Origin: a virus
IMG/VR virus record: IMGVR_UViG_3300010885_012211
Span: 1 to 49,152 of that record
Direction: 5' to 3' (one strand)
Length of the DNA: 49,152 nucleotides
Shown here: positions 18,507-29,209 of the stretch, in pieces
How the letters are laid out: each line of letters opens with the position of its first letter
Numbering within the stretch: position 1 is the stretch's first letter
Notes under the pieces: generated by a model
Seen by the model: the letters and a program-made list of their open reading frames with translations, nothing else
Told to the model about the DNA's origin: nothing
Databases searched by the model: none
Position numbers and translations under genes: made by a program

Positions 18507-21500
18507 ATGGCAACATATATACAAGGGGTTACAGATTATATTCCAGATTATCAGCCTTTTCAGCCTGATTTAAATTTCTACTCAAGTTTTTTGCAACATA
18601 AGCAAAATGAATATGATTCTAACTGGCAATCATTAAGTAATCTCTATGGTCAATATTTTAATGCTGAGCTTACTAATCCAGAAAATATTAAAATAAAAGA
18701 TAAATTAATTAAACAGATTGATTTTAACTTACAAAGAGTTGCTGGATTAGATTTATCATTAGAACAAAATGTAGAACAAGCAACACAAATTTTTACACCA
18801 TTTTACCAAGACAAGTCTCTAATGAGAGACATGGCGTATACTAAAAATTTTAATAATGATCTAGCAAGAGCTCAAGCTTTACAGTCATCAAAAGATACTA
18901 AAGAACAAGAAAAGTACTGGCCAATAGGTATTGAGTACATGATGTATAAAAAAGATGAGTTTGCAAAAGCTAAAAGAGAAGACTTAGTAAATATACCAGA
19001 TACTAAATATATACCACGTGTTGATGCAATCAAGTTATATACAAAGACAGCATCTGACCTTGGTATATCTGCTGATATTACACAAACAGACGGTAGATAT
19101 TTTGTAAGAAAAAAGAATGGTGATCAATTATTACAACCATTAGAAAATATCTTTGGTGCTACATTTGCAAATGATCCAGCTTTACAACAAGCTTATCAAG
19201 CACAAGCCTATGTAGAAAGAAAAAGACATATTGCTCAAAATAAAGGTAACTTTAATGGTGATGAATTAGCAACAGAAAGAAAGTATCTTACTGATCAATT
19301 AGCTGTAATAAAAGAATATTCAAAACTTAGAAGTGCTAAAAATAAAGCTAACACAGAACAAGTAAGCAAACAGCTTGATAAAGTAAATGAAAAGATATCT
19401 ACTGGTCAAGGTAACCAATATTCAGATCAATATAAAAATGCATTAGAGGAAGCTTTCGGCATTGCACAAACTGTAGAAAAAGTTTCAACACAAGTTGAAG
19501 AAGCTGTTTCTCCTTCTAATTCAAATTCAGTTACATCAAGTGGTGGTGATAGAAACATTGAACCAAACATTGATGTACTAAGATTTCAAGTTGAAGCAGG
19601 CACCGCATCAATGTTAGCTGATCAAGATATATTGAGAGCTGCATATGAATATTCAAGAAAAGGAATGGTCATTGATGTTACTGCAGATCCATACGGAGTA
19701 GCTGCACAAAACAATGCATATAGAATGCAGCAACAACAATATGCTTCTCAATTAAAAAGAGAAGAGATGAAGTTGAAAAAAAACTATGACATTGAAGTTG
19801 CAACTGTAAAAGCTGGTCTTGAAAGTGGTTCTTTATTAACTGATGAAAAAGGAAATATAATACCTAACATGGCAGCATTTACACCTGTAATATTTAAAGG
19901 TAAAGATGCTTCTGGAGCTGCAACTGATGCTGTTACAAGTTTAATTAAAGAAAATCACTTATCATTTATAGATCAAACAAGAACATCTGCTGATCCAATG
20001 ATCAGACAAATGACAAGATATATGAATGATGCAGTAGCTTCTGGGTTATTTTCAAGTAAAGAAGAAGCTAATAAATATTTCTTTGGTGATAAAAAAGGAA
20101 AGACTTGGTCTAACATAGATGAGTTTTGGTCTAAGTATGATAAATATGCCGGAGGATATCTATATGGTTTAAATACACAAAAAGATAGTAAGCTAAGTAA
20201 ATTATATGCAAGAGTAGTACAGTTTGCAAAAGCTCACAGAGGAGATGATGATATATCAGCTGCTTTTTTAAATAGTAAAAGTCATGGTAAATTTAATGAG
20301 TACCTTACATTTGTTACAGGTATGCATACTGTAAACCAAAAAAATCATGATGCTATTTTAAAAAATATGAAAAGTAGTACAGAATTTGGAGGTTTACCTA
20401 ATGATGTAAAAGATAAGTTAGCGTCCTTATTACTTACATCTGACAACAGCATGATGTCTGAAGAACAATTTATTAAAGCTGCTAAACCTATTATAGATAA
20501 ACTTAAACCTAATTTACCTAAAAATACTGGTTACGGTGATTTTGAACAAGCTTTTAATTCAATGACTTCAGCTCAAAGAAATAAACTTAACCAATTACTT
20601 AAACAAGAAAATAAAAAGAAAGGTAAAAAAGATGCAGGAGTTATTTCTTATAGTAAGGAACTTAATAATCTTTCAGAAAGAGATGTAAACACAATTTCTC
20701 GTAAATATTTCTCTACAATCTATAATATAGATCCTAATACAAGTCAGCCAATAAATAATGAAAAAGTATTAAGAATTATGTATAAAGATGCTAGAAAAAC
20801 TTATGTTGAATCTGTACAAAATAGTAAAGAAATATTAAGTATTACACCTGGTATTGGTGGAAAAGCAAATGCTACTTATTCTCCTGCTGAACAAGATTGG
20901 ATGATATACCCATCTGTCATTGGTACTGATGGATTTAAAGGTTGGAAAGAATTAATTACTAATGATTTAGGAAATGTAAATTGGTATGATAGTAGTAAAA
21001 ATAATATCAGTTTTTTTGGTGGTACTGTTGATGGTATAGATGAAACAAAAGGTTTATTTACTGATCCAAAAGAATTAGTAAATATATCTCAGTATGTATT
21101 AAGTAAACTATGGAGTCAAACAGGTGATAAAAAAGCATTACCATTTAGACTAGGTAGTAACCAAAGAGCTTTGGAAAAAAGAAATAAAGGTTCAATGACT
21201 GTTTATCCAGACTATAAGTTCTTGAAAGACTTGTTACAAGGTGATGGTCAAGGCATGCTAAATGAAAAAATGATAAAAGCAATGTCTACTAACGGGATTA
21301 CTTTCATTACAGATAGTAGAAACTGGAACAATGCTGTATTTAAATCAAATCAATATACACCATTAGAATCAGTTGTACGCGCACTTGGTTCAGTTACATA
21401 TGAACATCCGATGGGTGGTGGTAAGTACACTATAAGTGAAGATAGGACATCTACATCACCATATAAAATTAGATACAGTTTAAATGAATTAAATCCTGAT

Positions 21501-21653
21501 GGAACAACTTCAACAAATGATTTTGTTTTACCACCTAATGCCTATAATCTTGAAGCATTAACAGAAGAAATGGTTGATGCAATGGATAATATGAGCATTT
21601 TTAATAAAGGTACTTCTATAGACATGAGAACCGGAAAATTTTCAAATCAATAA
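18507..21653 (+). CDS. Helical virion/cargo protein conserved in crAss-like phages
   Basis: A 1,048-residue, predominantly helical, Lys/Gln/Asn-rich protein. The N-terminal stretch 'GVTDYIPDYQPFQPDLNFYSSFLQHKQNEYDSNW' (about 6-40), followed by helices with 'LSLEQNVEQATQIFTPFYQDKSLMRDM', is of a type I associate with crAss-like phages, where it is a virion protein without assigned activity. Residues about 300-440 contain a Ser/Asn linker and a Gln-rich helix that may be coiled coil. The C-terminal third is mixed helix and strand. No enzyme motif or membrane segment is evident. It starts after a real intergenic gap with the AT-rich motif and is followed after 5 bases by the first giant cargo gene, so it probably leads the cargo operon. 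Confidence 0.55.
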   Translation: MATYIQGVTDYIPDYQPFQPDLNFYSSFLQHKQNEYDSNWQSLSNLYGQYFNAELTNPENIKIKDKLIKQIDFNLQRVAGLDLSLEQNVEQATQIFTPFYQDKSLMRDMAYTKNFNNDLARAQALQSSKDTKEQEKYWPIGIEYMMYKKDEFAKAKREDLVNIPDTKYIPRVDAIKLYTKTASDLGISADITQTDGRYFVRKKNGDQLLQPLENIFGATFANDPALQQAYQAQAYVERKRHIAQNKGNFNGDELATERKYLTDQLAVIKEYSKLRSAKNKANTEQVSKQLDKVNEKISTGQGNQYSDQYKNALEEAFGIAQTVEKVSTQVEEAVSPSNSNSVTSSGGDRNIEPNIDVLRFQVEAGTASMLADQDILRAAYEYSRKGMVIDVTADPYGVAAQNNAYRMQQQQYASQLKREEMKLKKNYDIEVATVKAGLESGSLLTDEKGNIIPNMAAFTPVIFKGKDASGAATDAVTSLIKENHLSFIDQTRTSADPMIRQMTRYMNDAVASGLFSSKEEANKYFFGDKKGKTWSNIDEFWSKYDKYAGGYLYGLNTQKDSKLSKLYARVVQFAKAHRGDDDISAAFLNSKSHGKFNEYLTFVTGMHTVNQKNHDAILKNMKSSTEFGGLPNDVKDKLASLLLTSDNSMMSEEQFIKAAKPIIDKLKPNLPKNTGYGDFEQAFNSMTSAQRNKLNQLLKQENKKKGKKDAGVISYSKELNNLSERDVNTISRKYFSTIYNIDPNTSQPINNEKVLRIMYKDARKTYVESVQNSKEILSITPGIGGKANATYSPAEQDWMIYPSVIGTDGFKGWKELITNDLGNVNWYDSSKNNISFFGGTVDGIDETKGLFTDPKELVNISQYVLSKLWSQTGDKKALPFRLGSNQRALEKRNKGSMTVYPDYKFLKDLLQGDGQGMLNEKMIKAMSTNGITFITDSRNWNNAVFKSNQYTPLESVVRALGSVTYEHPMGGGKYTISEDRTSTSPYKIRYSLNELNPDGTTSTNDFVLPPNAYNLEALTEEMVDAMDNMSIFNKGTSIDMRTGKFSNQ

Positions 21654-21658
21654 AAGCA

Positions 21659-24600
21659 ATGGCAGAAGAACAAAACCCACTTGAAGGATTACCACAAGGT
21701 GAATTTATTAGACCAGCAACTACAGACGTTAAAAACTATTTGCCTTTTAATAACCCTATAACTCCAGATGATGAGTTATATTCACCTACACCGGTAAGAC
21801 AACCTAGGTTAGCTAGACAAGGTTTACCAGGTAGATCAAGTAATATACAACAGTATGCTGTTAAAGATAAAGTAACTGCTTATCCTCCATTTGCTCCAAA
21901 TCAAATGCCTCAAAGCTTTAAAAGGGGAGATAGATATTCAGATCATCTTAATACAATGATCCAAAAGAGAGCTCAGAGCAGTATAGATTCAAATGTATAT
22001 GCTAAACCTTTTATGTATGATGCAACAGCATCTGGAGCTAACAAAGCAAGGTATAAAGCATATGGTCAAAAAACTTATGATAGAGTTGGATTTAATCCGG
22101 AAATAAATAATGAGGAAGTATTTAATGCTAATACATCTATGTTAGATGATTACATTAGAATGGGTACTCATGCATTTTTACCAATGCTTACTAATGGTCT
22201 ATTTGCTAATCCTAAAAGTTACGGAAAGCTGTTGTCTGGTGACATAGGACAGGATCTTAGTGAAGCTGAAGATTATGAAAATTATAACAATCTAGGTTAT
22301 TCAACTAAAGGTGGTGTATTTGGTTTTATAAATAACATGTTTAACAGTGTTGCTTATAGTGCGGGTATCATGATAGAAAGTACTGCTGAAATGGCTTTAC
22401 TAGGTGCTGTAGAAGGATCAATTGTAGGTCCTGAAGGTACTGTAGTTGGTGGTGCATTAGGTGGTGCAACTGGAGCTGTAAAAGGTTTATTCAGTTTACC
22501 AAAAGCATTATGGAACATGGGTAAGTTTGGAGGAGCCATGGTGAAAAATCTAGGTAATTTAGAAAGATTCAGTGCTGCCCAAAGATTGTTTAATACTGCT
22601 GCAAGAACTACTGTTAACTTTATTAATCCCATAGAAAATACTACAAGTGCATTAAAAGCTGCATATGGTGAAGCTAACAACTTAACTAACTTAGCAAGAG
22701 CATCAAAGTCAGCTGCTGGATTTTTTAGAGATGTAAGTTTTATAAATGCAGCATTTTCAGAAGGTAGACTTGAAGGAGGAATGGTTGAAAATAATGCTTA
22801 CAGATTAGGATATGATAGATTCTGGAAAGAAAATAATAGAGCCCCTAATGAACAAGAACAACTTGATTTAAGAAAAACAGCAAAGCTAGCAGGTTTTCAG
22901 GATACATGGAAAAACGGATTATTAGTAATGTATACTAATAAAATTGCTTTTCCTAATTTGTATAAAGGAAACATGCTTACCAGACTTACTAATAATGTTG
23001 CAAGAATAGGTGATGAGTTTGATATTATATATAAAGCAGCAAAAAGACAAGCAGTTAAAGCTGGTGAAGATGTAACTAAAAAAGTAGTTACAGAAGGTAC
23101 ATATGAAATTGCTGATTTTAATTTAAGAAATGCATTAAAAGGATTAATAAGACCAGGAAACTTGGGTAAAGCTTCTTTAAATTATTTCAAGACTAATTTA
23201 ATGGAAGGTACTCAAGAGGTTATGCAAGATGTTATTGCTAATGCAACTGAGAAGTATTATTTAGATGCTTACTTTGATCCGGCAAAACAAAACTTTGATT
23301 ACTCTATAGGTGCTCTTGGAGATGCTTTTGGTGCACAAGCTGGTGAAAGAGGCTTTGAAACATTTGCTTCTGGATTCTTTATGGGTATGATGTTAAAACC
23401 TTTTGGAGGAGCCGTACCTAGATATGCATCTATGATGTATACTAAAGCTACTAAAAGTGCAGAAGAGTATGAAACTTATATAAAAGAAAGATCTGAATAT
23501 GGAGAAAGAGTTGTAAAGGCACTTAACCGTATGGATCAAAATCCTGCAGACTTTTTAAATGACAGAAAAGTAAACTATGGTGTTGCTGCTAAATTATCTA
23601 AAATACATAATGATGATGACACTACTACTAAAGAACATAAAGATGCAGTACAAGTAGGTTTTTCTTCAGATGTTTTAACTGCATTATCTTCTGGAACTTT
23701 TGATATTTGGAAAAAGAACTTTAGTAGGTTTAAACAATTAAATGAGAAAGAGTTAGAACAAGCTTTTGAGTTGGAGCCAGGTGAAGGTGGTAAAGCTAAA
23801 AAGATGCTTGATGATTATCTTAAGAAAGCTGATAAGCTTCAAGAGAGATATAACTATGGAATGAAAACATTTGGCAGTAAAATGGTAGATGTTAGTAAAT
23901 TAAAAAAGGGTACACCTGAGCATGATAAAGCTACCATTTACAATTTAGCTCTTGACAGAAGTATTAAGAATATGATATTTATGCAGGACTCTTTTGATAA
24001 TAATCTTGAGAGACTTGCTAAAATGTACAAAACTTGGTCTCCTTTAGATCCAAATGCAAAACTTCCAGGATTTGATTTTCAAACCTTAACTGACCCATCA
24101 CTACTCAATAACACTATAGATATGCTAAGTGCTGAACTTGAAGCATTAAAGCAATCTATGGAATCAACACAACCTAATTTAGTATTATCATCTAAAGTAG
24201 ATGATAAAGAAGAATTATTAAATACCCTAAAAGAATTCAGCAAAAGCCAACTTGACTTTTTTAAAGCTAGGTTTCAAAATGATGCATTTAATGAAGCAAG
24301 AAAGAAGTACATGGAAGAACAAAATCTTTCTGAAGGTGATGCTGAGTTAAAAGCATTTGATGAAATTGCAGGTCAGTATAAAAAATCTGGTGTTAATCCT
24401 GTAGATAATTTTAAATCAAGCTTTAGTAATTTATTAAAGAAGCTAGCCGGAAGTGATGTTAACTATCAAAAAATGTTAAATAGCTTAGGTAAAAGTAAAA
24501 GCTTTGATGATGTATTTAATGATCTAGTAGATATACATGAGTTGAGTTATGAAAATTCAGTAATGACTCCTTACATAAACTTATTACTAGATACTGATGG

Positions 24601-27600
24601 TTTCTTTGAGCATGTCAATAGAAACTTTGAGTGGATGAGTAATTTATATAGTAATAAAAAAGAATACTATAAAGATGCTGTAAATAAGTCTATTGAGCTT
24701 AAAGAATATAATGACCTTTTAAAAAGTCTTTCTGATAAAAACATCTATGTAGATCTTGAGCAGTTTGCTGATTGGATGGAGGATAAAAACAATCTTCCTG
24801 ATTATTTTATTGATGCTACATCTGGTGCAGAAAGAATTGTGCCTAAAGGTAGTATGCTTTATGGTAAATATGTTGAAGAGTTTGAAAGAGTAACTAAGAT
24901 ACAAGAAGAAAAGCCAGCCGGAAACCCTGCAGATCTTAAAGGTCAAATGGAACAAGAGATTGAGGATTTAGAAGAAAAGAAACAAAAAGAGTTAGATGAT
25001 GCTGAGTTAAACTTCAAAAGAGACATTGAAGAAGAAAGAGGAGCACCACTTGAAAAGCTTAGAGAAACTGAAGCTGAAAGTACAAAAGAAACTACTGTTG
25101 AATCAGAACAAGATCCAACTCAAGCTGTCTTAGATAAATTTCAAGAAGCAATACAATTAGTTGAGTCAGAAGATATAAATGATGTATTTAATGCATACAA
25201 TGTTATCTGGAAAAACTCATTAATAGATATTGATCAATTTAATGGTGATGTAAAAAAATATGAAAAGTTCTTTAATCAAAGAGCTAGAAAAATATTAGAT
25301 GACAAAAAGAGAATGGCAGAAGAAATAATGCCATTAGCTGAGTCATATGATTGGTCTGATGAAAATGAAAAAATCATGGCAGCTGTAAATAATGCAGTTG
25401 TTATGGATATTGTTAATGAAGAAATTGAAAAAGCAAAACAAGAAACAGTAAAAACAGTTCAATCAGAACCGGTTGTACTTGTTGAAAATTCTGAGTCATG
25501 GAAAGATTACCAAGCGGTAATCAAAGCAATAGAAGAAAACTATGATAAACTTATCAAACAAGTAACAAAAAAATATGCGGAGCAAGGTCTACAACCAGAA
25601 GGAGTAGAAAAAATTACTATTAATACTGAGTGGGATAGTATTCCTGATGAGAAATTCAAAAGTAGATTAACAAAACTTTTTGATACATATCTTAAAGGAA
25701 GAGGTCAAGAGAACTTACTTGCAGAAGATCCTGATGAATATGCTAGACTAAGAGGTAACTGGTTCAGAGAACAAGGTGATCTTATTGATGAGTATAATGC
25801 AAATACTGCGGCTAAAGCTATTAAGAAAGAAAGAGAAGCTACTATGCTTATTGAACCAACTCTTAAATACTTTGAGTCTGATGGAGACATGGTTTCTAAA
25901 CCACTAAATTATCTTAATAAAATTCTAGACGGTTTATTAGCAGTTGATGAGTTAGGAATGAAACTAAATAAAAAGAAAGAAGTAGTTCCATTAACTAAAA
26001 AAGAAAAAGAGAATTTAAAAAATGATATAGCAGCAATTGAAGAACTTATAGAAAAGAAAAGAAACATTGCTACACCTATATCTAACTTTGAAAAAAGCTA
26101 TAATATATTTACTCAAAATATTCTTGATAGACAAAAAGAAGTTGAGCAAATACTTGATGCTGAAGGTAATGTTGAATCTAGAGTACTAGATGGTAAAACA
26201 CCTGAAAGGGTGACAAATATTGCAGAGGCAATTGACATTGAGTTAACCCCGGGTAAAAAACCATACGTATACTCTCCACTTGAAGATAAAACTAAAGATG
26301 TATTTGATGATGAGGGTAATGTAATTGACCAAAAATTTATACCATCACCAGTATTAGAAATATTTAATTTAATTAATGATGATGACTCAATAAAACCTGA
26401 AGCTAAAGCAGATAAGTTTGTTGAGAAGTTTTTGCAATTAAAGTATCCTGCATTTGAGGAAACTACAAAGAATAAGATTACCGGTAAAAAAGTTGAAAAC
26501 CCTAAAAATGAAGCACTTAGAAAAGCTTTAAAAGAAGACTTTTCAAGAGAAAATGTAATTAAAACTATTCAAAATTTATCATCTAAAGAATCATCTGATG
26601 TTGGTAATACAATGGATGTTCTTATAAAAGAATTTTTGACTAGAGAAGGTACAGGTTGGAAAAAACTAACCAAACCGGATAACATGACACAAGAAGTCTT
26701 TGATAACTTGTTTGGTACCAGAGGTATTATAACTAGATTTAGAGATGGAATTATTGATGGAAAATATATGATTGTAGGTGCCAGTACACTTGTGTTTGAT
26801 AAAACATTAGGTGAAAGGGGTATTGCAGGTGAGACAGATTTAATTGCTATTGATGACCAGGGTAATTTTAATATTATTGATGTTAAAGCATTAACTAATG
26901 ATAAATGGAAAGCTTTTGATGGTGATATAAGATTAAAAGAAAGAATAGATGAATTAACAAAAGAAGGTAAGTCTCAAGATGAAATAGATAATGATGCTAA
27001 AGTTATTGAAGCTAAAAAAGATGCCTTTAAAAGTAAAAAGAAATACTTTAGTTTACAGCAGTCTATTTATAGAAACCTATTCTTTAATATGACAGGAATC
27101 ATGCCTAAAGAAATTGGATTATTACCAATAGAAGTAGAGTATGATAAACTAGGTAATATAGTAAGTGCAAAACTGTCAAACTTAGTACCAGAAGATTTTA
27201 GTACTATTGAGCTTAAGTATATGCCGGAAGTAGAGACTAGAGTTCCTTTAAAGGCTGCTCCAATTGCTAAAGCTCCTACAACTACCCAACCTACTGAAGC
27301 TAAAGAAGAAGATGTTTATCAAGTAACTAAACCTAAGTCAAATAAACTTTCTAATAACATTGGACAAACTGTAGTATATCAAGGAGAAATAGGTAAACTC
27401 ATTCTTAATGCTGATGGAACATATGGTGTGCAGTTACCAAACAATATTATTAAAACTCTAACCTTTAATATCAAAGATATAATAGATGGTAAAACTACAT
27501 TTGATCAAGCTGGTGTTCTTCCTGTACAGTTAATTACTAACTACGGTCAGATCACAAAGATTGATGGTACTGAGATGAATGCTGAGTTTTTAAATGATGA

Positions 27601-29206
27601 GGAAACTAAAGCTGTAGTAAATGGAGTAATGTATACAGTTAATAGAAATGAACTTGGTAACATAGAATCATTAACATATGAATCTAATGCTAAAGACATT
27701 GCTGATATACAAGAAAAAATATCTGACCTTGATGAGGAGTTAGCTAAATTAAAAGAAGAATCAGTTACACTTACATCAGAAGATAAGTACAATCAACTAC
27801 AAACTAGAGTTCAAGAATTAACAAATGCTATTGCTAATACAGAAAATGAGGATGTAAAACAAAGACTTACAAAAAAGAGAATTGTTATTTCTAGTCAGTT
27901 TGCACAAATGAAAAATGCACAAAATGCAAATGTTAGAAAAATAGCACAATTAGAAATTGAAACTAAGTCTCTTGAAACAAAGCTTAAAAATTTAGAAGCA
28001 AGTAATTATATAAGAACACTAACAGGCGGTAATGCTGATAATATAATCTTTGCACTCAATGCATTGCCAAATAGTTTCCAAAAGAAAACTGCTAATTTAA
28101 AACCTAAAGATCAAGAAACAATCCTTAAAGAAATTTCTAGATTATCTGTAGCACCTTCTACTTCAGAAAGTATAGATGAAATCTTTGAAGACATGCCTTA
28201 CTCAGTTGATAGATTGTGGGCAGGTGGAATTAATGCAATTAATGAAGCTGACTTAGCTGAAATTAAAACTTGGACAAATTCTGCAATTCAGAAATTAAAT
28301 GATTTAGCTTCTGTGTTATTAAATAAAGGAGATTTAATTGATGATGTTACAAATCAAGTCAATGCAATTAATAATTTTGTAAGCCAGTTAAGCTTAATTA
28401 AACTAAATAAAGATGGAAAAATCAGCAAAAAGCAACCAAAAGAAGCAAGAGAAGCCTTCAGCCCTGAGACCAGCACTACTACATCTAAGGATGAAGTCAC
28501 TGCCAGTGGACAGGCAGAGGGAGCTACTGGACAAGATACAGGAGTTAAACCAACACAAGAGCAAATGAAAGCAGCCCTTCGGGGTATAAATGCATCTGCA
28601 GATGAGTTACTTGAAGGAATAACAACTGAAGAAGGTGAGGCTGAGTCAATTGATAAGACAGCAGAGTTTGTATCTGCAATGAATGAAGCTAAATCAGACA
28701 AAGAGTTAGATAAAATTTACTATGAAGCATTAAAAGAAATTGATGAAAATCCAGCTGTTGGAACATCAAGTGTAATTATAGATGCTTATAAGAAAGCTAG
28801 AACTAAATTAGCTATTGAATTATCTGCAGAAAATGCTAAAAATGATGGTTATGTTATTGTAAAAGATGATAACTTTGAGTACTCAAGAAAAGGAACTATT
28901 TGGAATTTTGGTGGGGTTAATAAAGATGGTTCTGTTGTACTAAAAAGTATTTCTGGAACAGAATTACTAACAGTTACAGAAGAAGAATTACAAAAATATT
29001 TTGGTAGAATAAATGAAGAATCTATGGCACAAGCTGATGTTGAAGTCACACAAGAAGATCAAGAACTTGCAAATGCTACTACAAAAACAGTAGAAGAAGC
29101 ATTAGCAGATTCAACAGTATTAAGAAATGCTGAAAAAGAAGTAAATGAAGCTCAACAAAAAGGTAGCTTTAGAGATAAGTTGAAAAACAGAAAATGTAAT
29201 ATTTAA
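21659..29206 (+). CDS. Giant virion cargo protein with PD-(D/E)XK nuclease-like domain
   Basis: A 2,515-residue protein. After a Pro-rich start come two or three hydrophobic Gly/Ala-rich stretches (about 218-300, 'GAVEGSIVGPEGTVVGGALGG') that could insert in a membrane, then helical regions and a charged coiled coil (about 1094-1180). Residues about 1650-1810 look like a RecB/Cas4-type nuclease: 'GIAGETDLIAIDDQGNFNIIDVKA' gives Asp1727, Asp1741 and Lys1743, and 'LQQSIYRNL' gives the following QxxxY (Gln1800, Tyr1804). A long coiled coil lies at about 2012-2116 and a small beta domain at about 2400-2450. It ends KCNI. Family knowledge predicts DNA cleavage if the core is intact; the substrate is unknown. 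It precedes the RNAP gene by 3 bases and is probably packaged and ejected with it. Confidence 0.65.
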   Translation: MAEEQNPLEGLPQGEFIRPATTDVKNYLPFNNPITPDDELYSPTPVRQPRLARQGLPGRSSNIQQYAVKDKVTAYPPFAPNQMPQSFKRGDRYSDHLNTMIQKRAQSSIDSNVYAKPFMYDATASGANKARYKAYGQKTYDRVGFNPEINNEEVFNANTSMLDDYIRMGTHAFLPMLTNGLFANPKSYGKLLSGDIGQDLSEAEDYENYNNLGYSTKGGVFGFINNMFNSVAYSAGIMIESTAEMALLGAVEGSIVGPEGTVVGGALGGATGAVKGLFSLPKALWNMGKFGGAMVKNLGNLERFSAAQRLFNTAARTTVNFINPIENTTSALKAAYGEANNLTNLARASKSAAGFFRDVSFINAAFSEGRLEGGMVENNAYRLGYDRFWKENNRAPNEQEQLDLRKTAKLAGFQDTWKNGLLVMYTNKIAFPNLYKGNMLTRLTNNVARIGDEFDIIYKAAKRQAVKAGEDVTKKVVTEGTYEIADFNLRNALKGLIRPGNLGKASLNYFKTNLMEGTQEVMQDVIANATEKYYLDAYFDPAKQNFDYSIGALGDAFGAQAGERGFETFASGFFMGMMLKPFGGAVPRYASMMYTKATKSAEEYETYIKERSEYGERVVKALNRMDQNPADFLNDRKVNYGVAAKLSKIHNDDDTTTKEHKDAVQVGFSSDVLTALSSGTFDIWKKNFSRFKQLNEKELEQAFELEPGEGGKAKKMLDDYLKKADKLQERYNYGMKTFGSKMVDVSKLKKGTPEHDKATIYNLALDRSIKNMIFMQDSFDNNLERLAKMYKTWSPLDPNAKLPGFDFQTLTDPSLLNNTIDMLSAELEALKQSMESTQPNLVLSSKVDDKEELLNTLKEFSKSQLDFFKARFQNDAFNEARKKYMEEQNLSEGDAELKAFDEIAGQYKKSGVNPVDNFKSSFSNLLKKLAGSDVNYQKMLNSLGKSKSFDDVFNDLVDIHELSYENSVMTPYINLLLDTDGFFEHVNRNFEWMSNLYSNKKEYYKDAVNKSIELKEYNDLLKSLSDKNIYVDLEQFADWMEDKNNLPDYFIDATSGAERIVPKGSMLYGKYVEEFERVTKIQEEKPAGNPADLKGQMEQEIEDLEEKKQKELDDAELNFKRDIEEERGAPLEKLRETEAESTKETTVESEQDPTQAVLDKFQEAIQLVESEDINDVFNAYNVIWKNSLIDIDQFNGDVKKYEKFFNQRARKILDDKKRMAEEIMPLAESYDWSDENEKIMAAVNNAVVMDIVNEEIEKAKQETVKTVQSEPVVLVENSESWKDYQAVIKAIEENYDKLIKQVTKKYAEQGLQPEGVEKITINTEWDSIPDEKFKSRLTKLFDTYLKGRGQENLLAEDPDEYARLRGNWFREQGDLIDEYNANTAAKAIKKEREATMLIEPTLKYFESDGDMVSKPLNYLNKILDGLLAVDELGMKLNKKKEVVPLTKKEKENLKNDIAAIEELIEKKRNIATPISNFEKSYNIFTQNILDRQKEVEQILDAEGNVESRVLDGKTPERVTNIAEAIDIELTPGKKPYVYSPLEDKTKDVFDDEGNVIDQKFIPSPVLEIFNLINDDDSIKPEAKADKFVEKFLQLKYPAFEETTKNKITGKKVENPKNEALRKALKEDFSRENVIKTIQNLSSKESSDVGNTMDVLIKEFLTREGTGWKKLTKPDNMTQEVFDNLFGTRGIITRFRDGIIDGKYMIVGASTLVFDKTLGERGIAGETDLIAIDDQGNFNIIDVKALTNDKWKAFDGDIRLKERIDELTKEGKSQDEIDNDAKVIEAKKDAFKSKKKYFSLQQSIYRNLFFNMTGIMPKEIGLLPIEVEYDKLGNIVSAKLSNLVPEDFSTIELKYMPEVETRVPLKAAPIAKAPTTTQPTEAKEEDVYQVTKPKSNKLSNNIGQTVVYQGEIGKLILNADGTYGVQLPNNIIKTLTFNIKDIIDGKTTFDQAGVLPVQLITNYGQITKIDGTEMNAEFLNDEETKAVVNGVMYTVNRNELGNIESLTYESNAKDIADIQEKISDLDEELAKLKEESVTLTSEDKYNQLQTRVQELTNAIANTENEDVKQRLTKKRIVISSQFAQMKNAQNANVRKIAQLEIETKSLETKLKNLEASNYIRTLTGGNADNIIFALNALPNSFQKKTANLKPKDQETILKEISRLSVAPSTSESIDEIFEDMPYSVDRLWAGGINAINEADLAEIKTWTNSAIQKLNDLASVLLNKGDLIDDVTNQVNAINNFVSQLSLIKLNKDGKISKKQPKEAREAFSPETSTTTSKDEVTASGQAEGATGQDTGVKPTQEQMKAALRGINASADELLEGITTEEGEAESIDKTAEFVSAMNEAKSDKELDKIYYEALKEIDENPAVGTSSVIIDAYKKARTKLAIELSAENAKNDGYVIVKDDNFEYSRKGTIWNFGGVNKDGSVVLKSISGTELLTVTEEELQKYFGRINEESMAQADVEVTQEDQELANATTKTVEEALADSTVLRNAEKEVNEAQQKGSFRDKLKNRKCNI

Positions 29207-29209
29207 GAA

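Noticed and set aside
22354-22680. 108-codon minus-strand frame rich in Ala/Pro
   Set aside because: Produced by the Gly/Ala-rich stretch of the sense gene read backwards.
28354-28701. 115-codon minus-strand frame inside the 2,515-residue gene
   Set aside because: Antisense shadow of a coding region; no promoter, no neighbouring minus-strand genes.
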